DNA of 64,000 nt, from positions 186,001 to 250,000 of the forward strand of contig JABTTQ020000688.1 in NCBI GenBank assembly GCA_016081115.2, given 5' to 3'. The position numbers and the translations under genes are program-made. The stretch is from Rehmannia glutinosa (Eukaryota > Streptophyta > Magnoliopsida > Lamiales > Orobanchaceae). The notes beneath the pieces were generated by a model. The model searched no databases and was not told the origin of the DNA. It saw only the letters and a list, made by a program, of their open reading frames with translations. Shown here piece by piece: positions 21,451 to 33,516 of the stretch (positions are counted from its first letter, which is position 1; the number at the start of each line of letters is the position of its first letter).

Positions 21451-22298
21451 AGCGAGAAATAGCGCCATAGAAAAGAGGGAGAATGACCTCAAAAATGTGA
21501 TTGCCTCATTCACTAAGGCATCTAAGTCATTGGATGATCTTATTATGAGTCAAAGAGAATGTGGAGACAAGACAGGCTTAGGATTTAATTCCTCTGTGCT
21601 ATGTCAAACTCCAAAAGTAATTTTGGAAAAAGGATCTTCAAGCAATGAAGTGTCTCAAAATCCAAAACTCCAAATGGTGCACACACATTCACTCCAAAGC
21701 ACAATTACAAGCAAACGCGCCTTGGTTATAAAGGAAAAGGAAAAACGGCCGGTTGGGTGCATTGAGAGGACAGTGAGAAGAAATTGACCAAGTTCCTCAA
21801 GCAAACTCCAAATAGGAATTACTCAGTAAAGAAGAAACAGAGCTACCAAAAACCCCAAAAGTTCTATCAAAGAAACACATATGATGGGAATGGTAGAAAA
21901 TATCCAAGCCAAGTGATTGGAACGGTGTGAACTATCAACATAGACTTATGGAATATAAGCCCAAATGGCAAATGCCTAGAACTCAGCAAAGGTCATTCCA
22001 AAAAGTATAAGAGCGTTCATCGCACACACATATGCACCTAGGCACTACACTCGAGAGACACCACAATTACCCAAAGAAGGCAATTGCTAAAACACATATA
22101 CAGCATACTGACAAAAGAGACAGGTTGTATGAACCTAGAATCCCCAAGCAATTTGCCAAAATTAATTATGATTATGGCATCGATAGATGGCAATCCCTTA
22201 GAGCCGATCATTTGGCTATAAGTCTGGTTGGATCATCTTACAATACTAACCCCTCGGGACCCGGACAAGTATGGGTACCTAAAACTTAATTTCTTTGA
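21451..22298 (+). pseudogene. Sirevirus gag-pol linker region (decayed)
   Basis: Readable blocks include NDLKNVIASFTKASKSLDDL and CGDKTGLGF (about 21490-21585), a coiled-coil and conserved word typical of the long gag tail of Sireviruses, then a basic region. The frame at 22032-22289 ends GPGQVWVPKT, which directly precedes the protease domain. Confidence 0.65.
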
Positions 22299-25200
22299 TT
22301 GCAGGTTCAAGGAACAACTGAGTGCCAAGGAACCTGGTACATGGATAGTGGCTGTTCCAGACATATGACAGGAAACAAGAAAAATCTGTCAAAATTCAAG
22401 GAAGTTAAAGGAGCAAAAGTCATATTTGGAGGAAATGAAGCTCCAGGAGAAATAAGAGGCATTGGATCCATCAAGAAGAACGGATTAGAAATCACAGATG
22501 TTGCATATGTTGAAGGACTCAACTTCAACTTGCTAAGCATCAGCCAACTCTGTGACAAGGGTTATAATGTTGGATTTAACATGGGTATATGCCAAATCAA
22601 GGATATTGAATCAAATGAAGTTGTGTTGCAAGGATGCAGACAAAAAGAACATGTATGTAGTAAATTGGTCAACCGCAACACCCAACACTGTCTATTAGCA
22701 AAGAGCACAGCTGAATCAAGTTAGCTGTGGCACAAAAAACTGAGTCACCTGAATTTCAAAACACTTAACAAGCTTGCGAAGTAATCTTGTGAAAGGTCTT
22801 CCGGACTCGATTATCAAGAAGGAGAGTATATGTGACGCATGCGGAAGGGAAAACAGATCAAATCATCATTCAAAGAAAAAACATGCCCATCTTCAACAAG
22901 GATATTGCACCTTTGCTACATATGGATCTATTTGGTCCAGTTGAACCACTAGCATAAGTGGGAAGAAATATACCTTGGTGGTAGTAGATGACTACTCAAG
23001 ATATACATGGACAATATTCATGTGTAAGAAGAAAGAAACTCTCAGAAACTACCATGGTGATGAAGATGATTCAAAATGAGAAGAGCCAAACCATTATCAA
23101 AATAAGATCGACATTGGAGGAACCGAGTTTGTCAATGGTATAATAACTCAATATTGTATTCAAAATGGCATTGGTCATGAATTATATCTGCAGCAAGGAC
23201 TCCACAAAGCAGAATGGAGTTGCGAGAAAGAAGGAATAGAACACTCAAAGAAGCAAAGAAGAACCATGTTAGTCAAGCGGGGTTACCAAAGAGATTTTGG
23301 GTCAAGCAATCAACACAACTTGCTACACTCAAAATAGATGTATGATTAACAGACGGTGACAAAGACTCCTATGAGATTTGGACAGGAGAAAACCAAATGT
23401 TGCATATTTTAGAATATTTGGATGTAAATGCTTCATCCATAACAATGGCAAAGACAATCTAAAGGCTTTCGATGCTAAAGCGATGAAGGTATCTTCTTGG
23501 GATACTCGGTGAAAGCAAAGAGAGTACTCAACAAAAGGACTATGGTTGCAGAGAATCCATTCATGTGGTATTCGATGAGCCAAATGTAAATGGAGAAGAC
23601 ATTGAAGAATCGGTGATAATTTGAATCATCCAACCATACGTAAAAGTCCTATCTTTGGTTCAAATTTGGAATTATAAACTCGAGATGAAGATGAGATAGC
23701 CGAGTCTCATAAAATCTTTGGAAAATTTGCGGCTAAGTGATTGCGAGAGAGCCGATCAAAGCAACACATTTGCTAGACGATCGAATCTAGCTAACTTACT
23801 TCAACTCGATGTAAGATGGTGAAAGACCATCCACCGTAACTTGTCATTGGAGATATAAGAGAAGGTGTCAAAACAAGATCGAACTCAACAAGAAGCTATG
23901 TTCACATGCTTTATCTCACAAATAGAGCCTAAAGATGTGTTACAAGCATTGGATGACACACATTGGATTCAAGCTATGCAAGAAGAGTGAATCGGTTTGA
24001 ATGAAATAAAGTATGGGAATTAGTTCAAAGACCAACCCATCAAAATGTTATTGGTACTAAATGGGTGTTCGAAACAAGATGAACGAGGAGGGTTACGTGG
24101 TAAGAAACAAAGCAAGACTAGTAGTCAAAGGATATTGCCAAGAAGAAGGAATAGATTTTGATGAAACATTTGCTCTCGTAGCAAGATTGGAAGCTATAAG
24201 GATGTTTCTTGCCTATACGCACTCACAAGAATTTTATTGTATATCGGATGGATGTAAAAGTGCATTCCTAAATGGTTTATTGGAAGAAGAAGTGTATGTT
24301 GAACAACCTCCAGGATTTGAGCGGAGGACTCTTGGAGATAAGGTATACAAACTCAAGAAAGCTCAGTATGGATTGAAACATGCACCAGAGCATGGTATGA
24401 TACTTTGTCACAATTCCTAAGCGAGAATGGATTCACAAAAGGAAAAGTAGATAGAACACTTTTCAGAATTTAAGACAAGAAGAGCATCTTGCTTGTTCAA
24501 ATATATGTGGATGACATCATTTTTGGATCCACAAACAAAGAGCTATGTGAAAAATTTTCAAACCTCATGCAAAGCAAATTTGAAATGAGCATGATGGGGA
24601 GAGTCGACATTCTTCCTTGGACTCCAAGTAAAACAAGTGAAGGATGGAACCTTCATAAGTCAAACAAAATACACAGAGATTTAATGAAGAAATTTGGTAT
24701 GGAGGAGAAGTCTTCGTGAAAATACCAATGAATACATCATCAAAAAATGGACGAGATGGCAAGCCTGTAGATCAAACAAGATCTGAGCACTTATTGGATC
24801 ATTGTTTTATCTCACAAAGAAGCGAGCGACATCACCTTTTCTTTGTAGGTGTATGTGCGAGATTTCAATCTGCTCCAAAAAGAGTCATATGACATTGCAG
24901 CTAAGAGGATTTTGAGATATTTGAAAGGAAGCCAAGAAGTTGGCTTATGGTATCCAAAGGAAGGTGGATTCAAGCTAATTGGCTATTCGGACTCCGACTA
25001 TCTTTGGATGCGAGTTGACGGAAGAGCACTTCGAGGCACATGTCAAATGCTTGGAAATAGGCTAATTTCTGGTTTAGCAAAAAGCAAAATTCAATAGCCA
25101 CCTCTGTGACGGGGTTAGAATACATAGTAGGCTGCGGGCATTGTTGTGCCCAAATCCTATGGATGAGGCAAAGAATCGAGAGACTATGAAGTTGAAGAAA

Positions 25201-25440
25201 AGGAAATTCCAATCATGTGTGATAACACAAGTGCAATTGCAATCACTCATAATCTGTGTTGCACTCAAGAACAAAGCATATCGATGTCGGGTATCACTTC
25301 ATAAGAGATCATGTTGAAAAGAAGGACATCATCTTGGAATATATCTCAATCGATAAACAGTTATCGACATATTCACAAAACCATTATGTGAGTCAAGATT
25401 TGAAGAACTCAAGCATGAGTTAGGGTTAATTGGTGAGTGA
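22299..25440 (+). pseudogene. Sirevirus-type pol: protease, integrase, RT, RNase H (decayed)
   Basis: In order: aspartic protease with MDSGCSRHMTG (DSG at 22344-22352) and LNFNLLSISQLCDKGY; GAG-pre-integrase word LWHKKLSHLNFKTLNKL (about 22725-22775); integrase core with KKYTLVVVDDYSRYTW (about 22960); RT with RNKARLVVKGYCQEEGIDFDETF and the catalytic YVDD at 24504-24515; RNase H with GLWYPKEGGFKLIGYSDSDY and a C-terminal FTKPL-like word near 25375. The order protease-integrase-RT-RNase H defines Ty1/copia. At least ten frame breaks separate the blocks. The longest intact piece is the protease frame at 22299-22724. Confidence 0.85.
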
Positions 25441-25991
25441 CACTCGAGAAGACTCAAAGAAAAGAAATGAAACACAAAGAGAAAAAGGATGAATTCTCAA
25501 AATCGCCTAAATGAATCAGCCATGTCGGAAAGACAACTATATGAATTAGTGACGGTGAGTCACTGAGAGAACTGTGACCGAGAAGAGTTAAATCGGCTAA
25601 GGGATGTTTCGAGTCATTTATGAGCAAAGTGACAAAAATGCAATCGTTTTTACTAAGCGGGAATGTTTTTAAGAAAGACGTCGGCATAATGATGATGTGT
25701 ACAGGCAAAAAGTCGCATACCAAGCTTATGATTGGATATAAATCTGCCGCATTAAATTCGAGACATTAAATGCTAATCGGCGTGCAAAATCTAAGCCGTT
25801 GATTTCGATCACATTTCAAAAACCACCCGCACGTCCTTTCAGGAACCATACTTAAACCATTTTCGTCCGTTTCTCTCACACATTACCAAAAACTGTTCAC
25901 TTTTCTATCTCAGAAGCAAAGGCAAAACTCTCTCAAAACCCTATCAATATTCAAATCAACTTCTAAGTTTCTTTTCGTAAAATACTGAAAA
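25441..25991 (+). other. Spacer between Sirevirus pol and env-like region
   Basis: About 550 bp with no supportable frame, between the pol stop and the next ATG. Confidence 0.5.
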
Positions 25992-28900
25992 ATGGCATCA
26001 ACTTATGATTTCGTCAAGCTAGGGAAGCAAATCCACACTGGGTCTACTGTGGATTTCAAGGGAATGGTCAAACAGGGGTCCGATGACGCCCTCATAAAGA
26101 AAATCGCTGAAAAGCTCGAAACGTCTGGGCTAAAACCATTTTCGACGATGGAGTTCTCGATGACCTATGTGGAAGAGGTCGCGCGATTCACGTGAACGCC
26201 GAGATTCACGATGAGGGGATCAAATCCTCTGTTCACGGGAAGGAGTTCATCATCTCTCGCCAAGGATGCGGCGAACACCGCTCACTACCGGCGGAAGGAG
26301 CACCGAGAAATCAATGAAGGCGACGAGACTTGGCTGCCGCTTGGAAGGAAAGCCAAGACCGACTATCTTTGAAAAGATAGTCTACTGACAAAAAGGGGCT
26401 GCTGAAGGAGGATTACCACAAACTGTTCGACATAGTTGCCAAATGCATAGACATCAAATTTGGCGACTTTGACCAACCTGTCTAAAGCAAAACCGATCGT
26501 AATGGCTGCAATCCTTGAAAAAAGCAAGTAAAATGGGCTGAGTTTGTCTCTGCAGACAGCAGACTGCCAGAATGTAGGGAACAAATCCTTCAAGGAGAAT
26601 GGTGCATTTGGAGGATCCCCTGGGATATGGCCTGGTGATTGGCGGTGATGGAGGTGAAAGGAGTCCTCTTCGACATGGAAAGGCGTTCCATGTAAACAAG
26701 AGGATGTTCGAGATCAAACCTCTCCGCGCGCAGAAGAGAGCCCACGCCAAGAGAGGCGATACAAGTGAGGAGAATCGGTGACCCTGAAGATACAAATTTT
26801 TCTCCACCAAAGAAGAAAGCCGCCCTGCATGGTGCTAAGAGAATTGCTGCCCCTGCAGCCTAAGAAAAACAAATCTGCTCCTGCCCCTGCAGCCGAAGTC
26901 GTCGCTTTGCCCAGCTCGTGTGTCTCGCCCCAAAGCAAATAGCGGGTGAGAAGAAACCTCAAATACCTTCTCCGGTCGTCAAAAAGAGGAGGCGATAAGC
27001 CAAGACGGCCGCTCCTCGAAGAAAACACCAGCACGCCCCGCCGCCCAGGACTCGAAGACACTCTCTCCGAACGTAAATACCCTGCACGAACTAAGAGACG
27101 AAGAAGAATCATCAAGCAATCCGAACTTGAAAAATCGGCTGAGTCACCACTCACCAAACAGATATCGGAGAGGCTGGCCGGAGAAGTAGAGTCTCCGGAT
27201 ATTATTGATGAAATAGCCAAGTCTGCCGAAGGCGTCGCAGAGGCAAATGAAGACCAAGACCCGAAGAAGTTTGTAGTTTGAGCATTTGAGACACAAGAAA
27301 GCCGAAAGAGATGATGATGTGATGATCCTATCCCCACTTTATCCGGACATCCAAAATCGTCATGCGAGAGTGGAGGAAGTGGAAATTGAGTCGATCCAGG
27401 AACAGTTCCAACGGCCCGAGTTTATCCCGAAGAAGAAGAGGAATCGATGAACTTTCTTGGAGTGACCACTCGTGGTCCAAGCATTGGATGAAGAAAATCG
27501 CACGAGATATCTTGCAGATCTTCAAGGACAAGGAGAAGGAGAAGGAGAGAGAGACAGGAGAGGAAGCGAGGCACGTGAGAAGGCCAAAGATCGCGCCTAT
27601 CACCGCACCACGTAACATACACATCATCTCCTTGACGTCTTATCGAGATATTGATGAGGATATGGACCCTGCTGCCACGAGAGAAGAGTTGCAAATGCAA
27701 AGAAGCAATGCACGAATCCGAGAATTCTTCATGAGAAAATAATGATGGAGGGACCAGGAGAGTCCTCCAAAACACACGGTGAGTTGGACCCAATGGGAGT
27801 GGTGCAAAGATATTGCCAGCTTGTTATTCTTGCCACCACTTCCCACTCACTCGGAAGAAGGAATTAAGGAACTGGCGATGAAAGCGGGTTAGTGGGGACC
27901 CCGGTCGAGCCAACCCCTAATGAAGGTGTCTTACCACCGCCCCAACGGCTGAACACTCGGTAGAAATAGCGGGAGTTTGGAGACGAGTGACCCCATTCCA
28001 AGTCACTCACGGTGGTGCGCCGGTGAGGGGGAAACTCCTCCTGCGCAAAGAAGCTCGGAGGACGCTGCGAGATGACTCCACAACGAATCTAGGAGGCGAA
28101 GTGGAGAAATTACAAACACATAATACACAAAGAAGTTGCCATCAACGAAGCTCGAGGCGATTGAGGCGCGCTCACCGGGAGGTGCCAACCGCTCCGAAGG
28201 CTAATGACGGCGATGCGATCGAGGCACGAGGAAGGAAAATACAGGAGTTAACACTCTTGGCGATGAAAGTGCAATCCATGGGGTTGAGACTCCAATGGAT
28301 GCCACCACAGAAGACCTAAAGACAGTGACACTCGTCGAAAGGGAGGTCAGTGCCTCGCTGCAGTTGAGACCGGGGAGGTAATGAAGGCCAACGGGAGGTT
28401 GAGACTTCCGGGGTAAAGAAGTCAAGTAGAGAACATCCCTCCTGCTATCATTGATCCATCCGAAAAGGAGATTAGCGCACTTCACGACTCCCAGGATAAT
28501 CCTGGTGTAACCTTTCCGGGATTGGAAGAAGCGATGAAGCCGAGTCATCCCCTATGGTCGATCCAAGAGACTCAACCGAGGATGTTCCAACCACGAGCAA
28601 GTCGACCTCAAGACTACTCGTCAAACTTTCAACTTTGATGATGAGCCATCCATGGAAGTCTCATCATCGTCCGATGACGCTCGATAAGGCCGAGGACCAT
28701 CAACTCAATTGAAGAAACCATTTGAGACCGACGAGGCTGTTGAGATATTGAGGCTCGGCAAAAAGTCGGGTCAACTTCACAACAAACCCCACCGCAATGC
28801 AGAGTCCATGCGCAGCTCCCAAGCCGCAACAGTTCGACTCTACAGGGAACTTCACGCGCACCACTCATCATTGAACAAATCCCGAGTTGCCCGTGATGAT

Positions 28901-30560
28901 TCATTTGTAGAATCATTTCCTTCTCTCCGGAGGTACCCGACCTCCCGAAGAGTCGAAACGATCTCGCGCTTCCACAGACGAGATCATGTCATTCCATCGA
29001 TACCATCGTTCGGTGACTATGATTTTGATTTTGCTTGGCCATCACCGCAACTTGAGAGGAAGCAGTGAAGTTCGGGAGGTGTTCAAAGCATTATTTGCGT
29101 AAATTGAACGGATGGAGAGGCACCAGGCCTCGATGGACATGAGATCGGATAGAGATGCCAACCTTACTGGCGACTTGAGAGGCATAATAGTCGAGAATCC
29201 GGGAGTGGTGGCAACAAGAAGAAACAATGCGCGTGGAACAAGCTAGATATTTTGAACATTGTTCAACAAGGCTGTCCGGGAGAGCCGAGAACAACGATGC
29301 AAAGACGAAATTGAGAGAACACATTGACCACATGCATGAATCTCACACTTTCTTTGAGATAAAGTCATTGCGTGAGCAAAATAAGAATGAGCTACTGCGT
29401 ATGGAAGAAAACATGGATAGAAAATTCAGCCTTCTTATGGCTGAGATGAAGTTGCTTAAAGTGAATCCAACGCTACTCGTTTCGAGTTTCGTGCGGCAAA
29501 GATACACCACAAACGGACTCGAAGCGAGAACTCGGCCATCGCCAGACTCGACTTCTTGCTTGCTAGTATGTTTCGGAGTTCCTCTCTCCTTTGATGATGC
29601 AAAAAGGGGGAAGAGGAATACCTTAAAGCGCTAAAGAGATCTGAAGATGAGAAAGGAGAGAAGCATTTGTGAAGGGAAAGACGGTGAGGAAGTTACAAGG
29701 GAAAAGAAAGAAAGTCTTGTTGAGGGGGAAGAATCAAGAGATGTGACCTTAATGATTGCACAAACCCCCAACAAGGTCTTGTCACGATTGATATTATCGA
29801 CAAACTCCCGGTGACTCGCCACTCCAACACTGCTTTGTACCAATGGCTAAAAAGAGAAAGACGATTGAAGCGAGGATGAAGGAAGTGGAAGGAAGGATGG
29901 ATGCCCGAGTTATGGATATTACGAAACAACATGGAGGCATTCCAAAGAGACAGAGACACTTATGCCATCTCGGATGTCGGGACCGAGCCAAGATCAGTTG
30001 ATGAATTTAAAACGCTCGCATCTCGAAGGATACTTCGCAAACATGTCTATGGCTCAAGCCTCGGGACTTGTCTTGGGAAAAGGGTCTCACGTTATGTGAA
30101 GAAGGCCGACAGCGGAGACTACGGCGATCCTCTGCTGGTCACTCCGCCGATCACTCGGTGGAAAGAAGAAGACCCCGACAATACACGCCTGAGGAAGAGG
30201 AAGAGGTAGAGGAAGAAACAAAGTGGTGGAGGAAGAGGTTTGGACCAGGCCCCTCCGCCCAAAAACATTGAGTACATAGATCCAGGCAAGAAAGGAGGGA
30301 TCTCTTGGGTGGTCTTGACCAAGTAGCCAATGCAAGTGGCTAAAAACAATGTTGAGTATGTGAAAAGAATCGAAGAAGAAAATAAAAGACAAACTCGGCT
30401 ATGGGAGGAGAGACAAGAGAGATTAAGAAGAGATGAAGGCGCAGGAAGGCATATGAAAAGAAGAAGAAGGCGGTGAAGATGAGAAAAAGAGAAGAAGACC
30501 GAGATGACAGAAGAAGAAGATGAAAGAAGGAGGCAGCGTGAAGGGGATGAAGTGTTCTTA
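25992..30560 (+). pseudogene. Sirevirus env-like region (decayed)
   Basis: It starts at an ATG with MASTYDFVKLGKQIHTG in a 67-codon frame, then loses frame repeatedly. The roughly 4.6-kb region lies between pol and the 3' LTR, where Sireviruses carry an extra coding region called env-like. Composition is strongly charged (lysine, arginine, glutamate), serine/proline-rich in the middle, with heptad-like glutamate/arginine stretches at about 27530-27600 and 30355-30540, consistent with coiled coils. I see no clear signal peptide, fusion peptide or membrane anchor. Function unknown; the name reflects position only. Confidence 0.6.
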
Positions 30561-30808
30561 TCCACCCTTCATGTATTTTACTATGTAAATACATTCTATG
30601 TAAGTCTTCCGTAATAAATCAGTAAATTCTCTTTTTTTGCGTAGACATAAATGTTTGCTTAGATACACCTTGTAAAAAATTGTGTAAAAGAACAAGAATG
30701 TTATGATCAATAAAAGGATTGATTCTACGCATACATTCTCTCGTGAATGCACTATATGTATGTATCTTTGCTATTTACATTTTGAATGTTTTAAGTTTTG
30801 GCATCATC

Positions 30809-30822
30809 AAAAAGGGGGAAAT
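30809..30822 (+). promoter_or_regulatory. Polypurine tract of the Sirevirus-type element
   Basis: CATCAAAAAGGGGGAAAT stands directly before the TGTTGGG start of the 3' LTR. This tract and position are characteristic of Sireviruses. Confidence 0.85.
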
Positions 30823-32373
30823 TGTTGGGAAATTTATTGTTTAGATTTTGATGAATGCCATGTAAAACTTAGAATAGGAAGTTGGCACCCCATTTTTTGT
30901 TGTAAAATCGCATTGTAATAAATAAATTTGGTCAAGTGAGTTAAGTCGGCCTATGCCCAAACATGCAAGAAGACAATCAAGACTAGTAGGAAGACTCATT
31001 GCGAGAGCAGTGAGTTTGGCAAAAGAAGAGAAGACGGGAACTCGATGAAGGTGCGGTGAGTAAAGCATCACTCAAGTCAACTCAAGATAGTCAAGTCTCT
31101 AGTTGAAGTGTGACGGAAGAGTCATTCAATGATTGTGACTCTAAGTCACACTGGGAAAGCAAGGAAATGCGGTCAAGTCGAGATAATCGAAAGAGAGCCG
31201 TTGCGTAAATCAAGAGAATTACTTAAACAAGTAATACCTCCATGCTACCTTTCTCGAAGTGCTCGATCCCGAGGAAGCGTGCAAGGAAATAAACCAACGG
31301 GAATCACTACACCGTGTCGATTGATTCGAAAAGTCAAGAATAATTCATACGAGGAAGTGGCAATTCCAAGGATCGCAACAAGACAAGCCAACGACCACAA
31401 GTGACTTTCAAAAATAAGCCTATCTCTTCAACGGACAAATTTTTGAAAGATCACTATAAAAGGCCGAGGAATGACTACGAGAGGAGGTTACCTTGACTAC
31501 CTGAACCACGAACATTTCAAGAAAACATTTGAAACTGTAGCCTAAAATATTCTCAAATCATTCAAGTTTAATCCTCAAGCCTACACTACGAAGAAAATCA
31601 ATCCAACACTCACATGTGAAGGAAAGATAGTTTCAATCAGTTGAAGAGGAAACTTTAGAAGAAAAGGGGTCTACATTCCACGAAGGATTGTAGGAAGGTT
31701 CAAGGTCGAACCGGTCTCGAGTTCTTGGAGGGCTTCGTGATCAAATCCTAAGAGCTTGAGCAAGTGAGCCGTAGTAGCAAAAGTGCTGCCCGTGAAGAAG
31801 CCGAGTCGGACGAGAAGCCACCGGTGAGTGACCAAGGCATCTCGATCGAGTCCCAAAGGATCAAGTCGTTGTGTGATCAAGACTTGTATCCGGACTTACC
31901 ACACGTATCTCGATCAATACTTAGTGGATTCTTCCGGGAGTTGGAGAAGAGAGGAGTAGAAGAATTACCCCATCTTGAACCTCTATAAAACCTATCGTGT
32001 CATTTACATTTCAAAGACTTTAATACCGCATCTTATTTGTTTAATTCTCACGACATATTTGCTATCCAACCGATAAGCTCTAAGTACTAAAACCAAGTAT
32101 TAAATCATAACTAAACCAAACTTAAGGGAGTTAAGTCTTCCATGAAAAACAAACCACGCTTAAGCTAATTCGGTCTTAACGGTGTGAGTTATTCTATCAA
32201 CGGCTCGAGTCCGTTGAGTGACTAACTCTACTGATTAACTAAATTGGTCGTCCACCAAGGACACGGTGTATAGTGTCAACTCTCGAATTTTAAAAAGGAC
32301 CAAAAGAGAAAAGTTGGTAAGGTTTATTCAACCCCCTTTCTAAACCTTACACTCACACCCCTTGGGACTTACA
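30823..32373 (+). repeat. 3' LTR of the Sirevirus-type element, 1551 bp
   Basis: TGTTGGGAAATTTATTG at the left, GGGACTTACA at the right, immediately followed by the TTACT duplication. The first 511 bp match the 5' remnant 8848-9371. The short open frames inside are non-coding repeat. A CTATAAAAGGCCGAGG segment at about 31455 is a plausible plus-strand TATA region. Confidence 0.9.
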
Positions 32374-32378
32374 TTACT
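32374..32378. repeat. Target-site duplication TTACT, right copy
   Basis: Partner of 8843-8847, 23.5 kb apart. Confidence 0.85.
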
Positions 32379-33511
32379 GAACCGGAGGAGTAAAACTAAT
32401 TTTTTTTACCTCAGTTTGTATTTAGCACTAACATATATAACTGAGATTAGTGCTTCGCTTAACAAAAAATCTTCCAAACTTGGCAGATCAAGAATTCAAA
32501 TTAATTAGGCCCATGATTACATAAATGAAATTACGCATAATGCCAATTCACGTTAAAATTGCTTAAATTCTCCTGATTATAATTTTTGACAACACGAGTA
32601 TCGCCTACTATGTTTCATGTGCTTGCTTCAGTTGTAATCTCAATGAAAAAATAAATAAATTGATGTAATTAATAGTGTTAATGCACTTTATATTGAAGCT
32701 GTCATTATTTACATAAATAATGTGAAATAATGGTTGAACTAAATAAATTTTTGCAATTGAAATTTAAATTTATGAATTTATTGTAGGACAGTGCATTCAC
32801 AAACAAAATTTTTGGCTTGATCGTGTTACCTAAATTAACAACAATAGATGATATTTCTGTTCTCGTGATTGTTAATTGATTAAGAAATGTTAAGGTAGTA
32901 CATGAAACACACTTTTATCGATCATGTGGATACAAATGTTCAAATTATATATGTTTCTTGAGAGGAAATAATGACTTATGGATGCATGGTATATAGGTTA
33001 GAAAGAGAGTTAAAATCAAACACGTACGTATGTAGCTATCAACTCCATGTTTGTGAAGTACTAAACAAGAAACCTAAAATTTTCAGATGATTCCAAAGGG
33101 GATTGATCGATGATGATCACCAACTTCAAATTTCCAGTTGGAAACCAACTCAATTGAGCAAAAAGTAGTGAGCCCCCCCTCTCCTCAATATATGTCTTCT
33201 ACTCTTGAAGCATTTTAAACTATGATTTCAAACCCATCTTTTCAAACATTAATCCTTGAAGAGAATAAAAATTCCTCCAACATAACATGTGCCTACACCC
33301 ATACTACCATCAATCTTTAGTCTTTGGTGCACGCCAAATTCAAACCCCATGTCTTCAACACCCTCGTGTCCATAATTAATTATGTCGATGAAATAATGTA
33401 GTGATATAGTCTAATTCGTATCAAGTGGAAAAAATTATCCAAAACCAAAAACAAGATTTTAGAGTGTTGTGCCTTGCTGACGTGGAATAGCCAGCTAGGA
33501 TCCACGTCAGA
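32379..33511. other. AT-rich intergenic DNA, no gene seen
   Basis: No frame, RNA gene or element ends recognised between the Sirevirus duplication and the solo-LTR duplication. Confidence 0.45.
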
Positions 33512-33516
33512 CAAGG

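Larger units (their letters stand above)
8848..32373 (+). mobile_element. Sirevirus-type Ty1/copia retrotransposon with nested Athila insertion
   Basis: A single plus-strand element bounded by TTACT duplications. Order seen: truncated 5' LTR (8848-9371), foreign minus-strand Athila array (9371-19889), decayed gag (from 19963), protease, integrase, RT and RNase H (to about 25440), a roughly 4.6-kb env-like region (25992-30560), a polypurine tract and the 3' LTR (30823-32373). Known: long LTRs, a coding region between pol and the 3' LTR and an AAAAGGGGGA-type tract before TGTTGG are typical of the Sirevirus (SIRE1/Maximus) lineage. All frames are interrupted, and the 3' half of the 5' LTR and the primer binding site are missing, so this copy cannot be autonomous. 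Confidence 0.85.

Noticed and set aside
26714..27337. 207-codon minus-strand frame inside the Sirevirus env-like region
   Set aside because: Serine/arginine-rich antisense of the charged plus-strand region; plus-strand orientation is fixed by pol and the LTRs.
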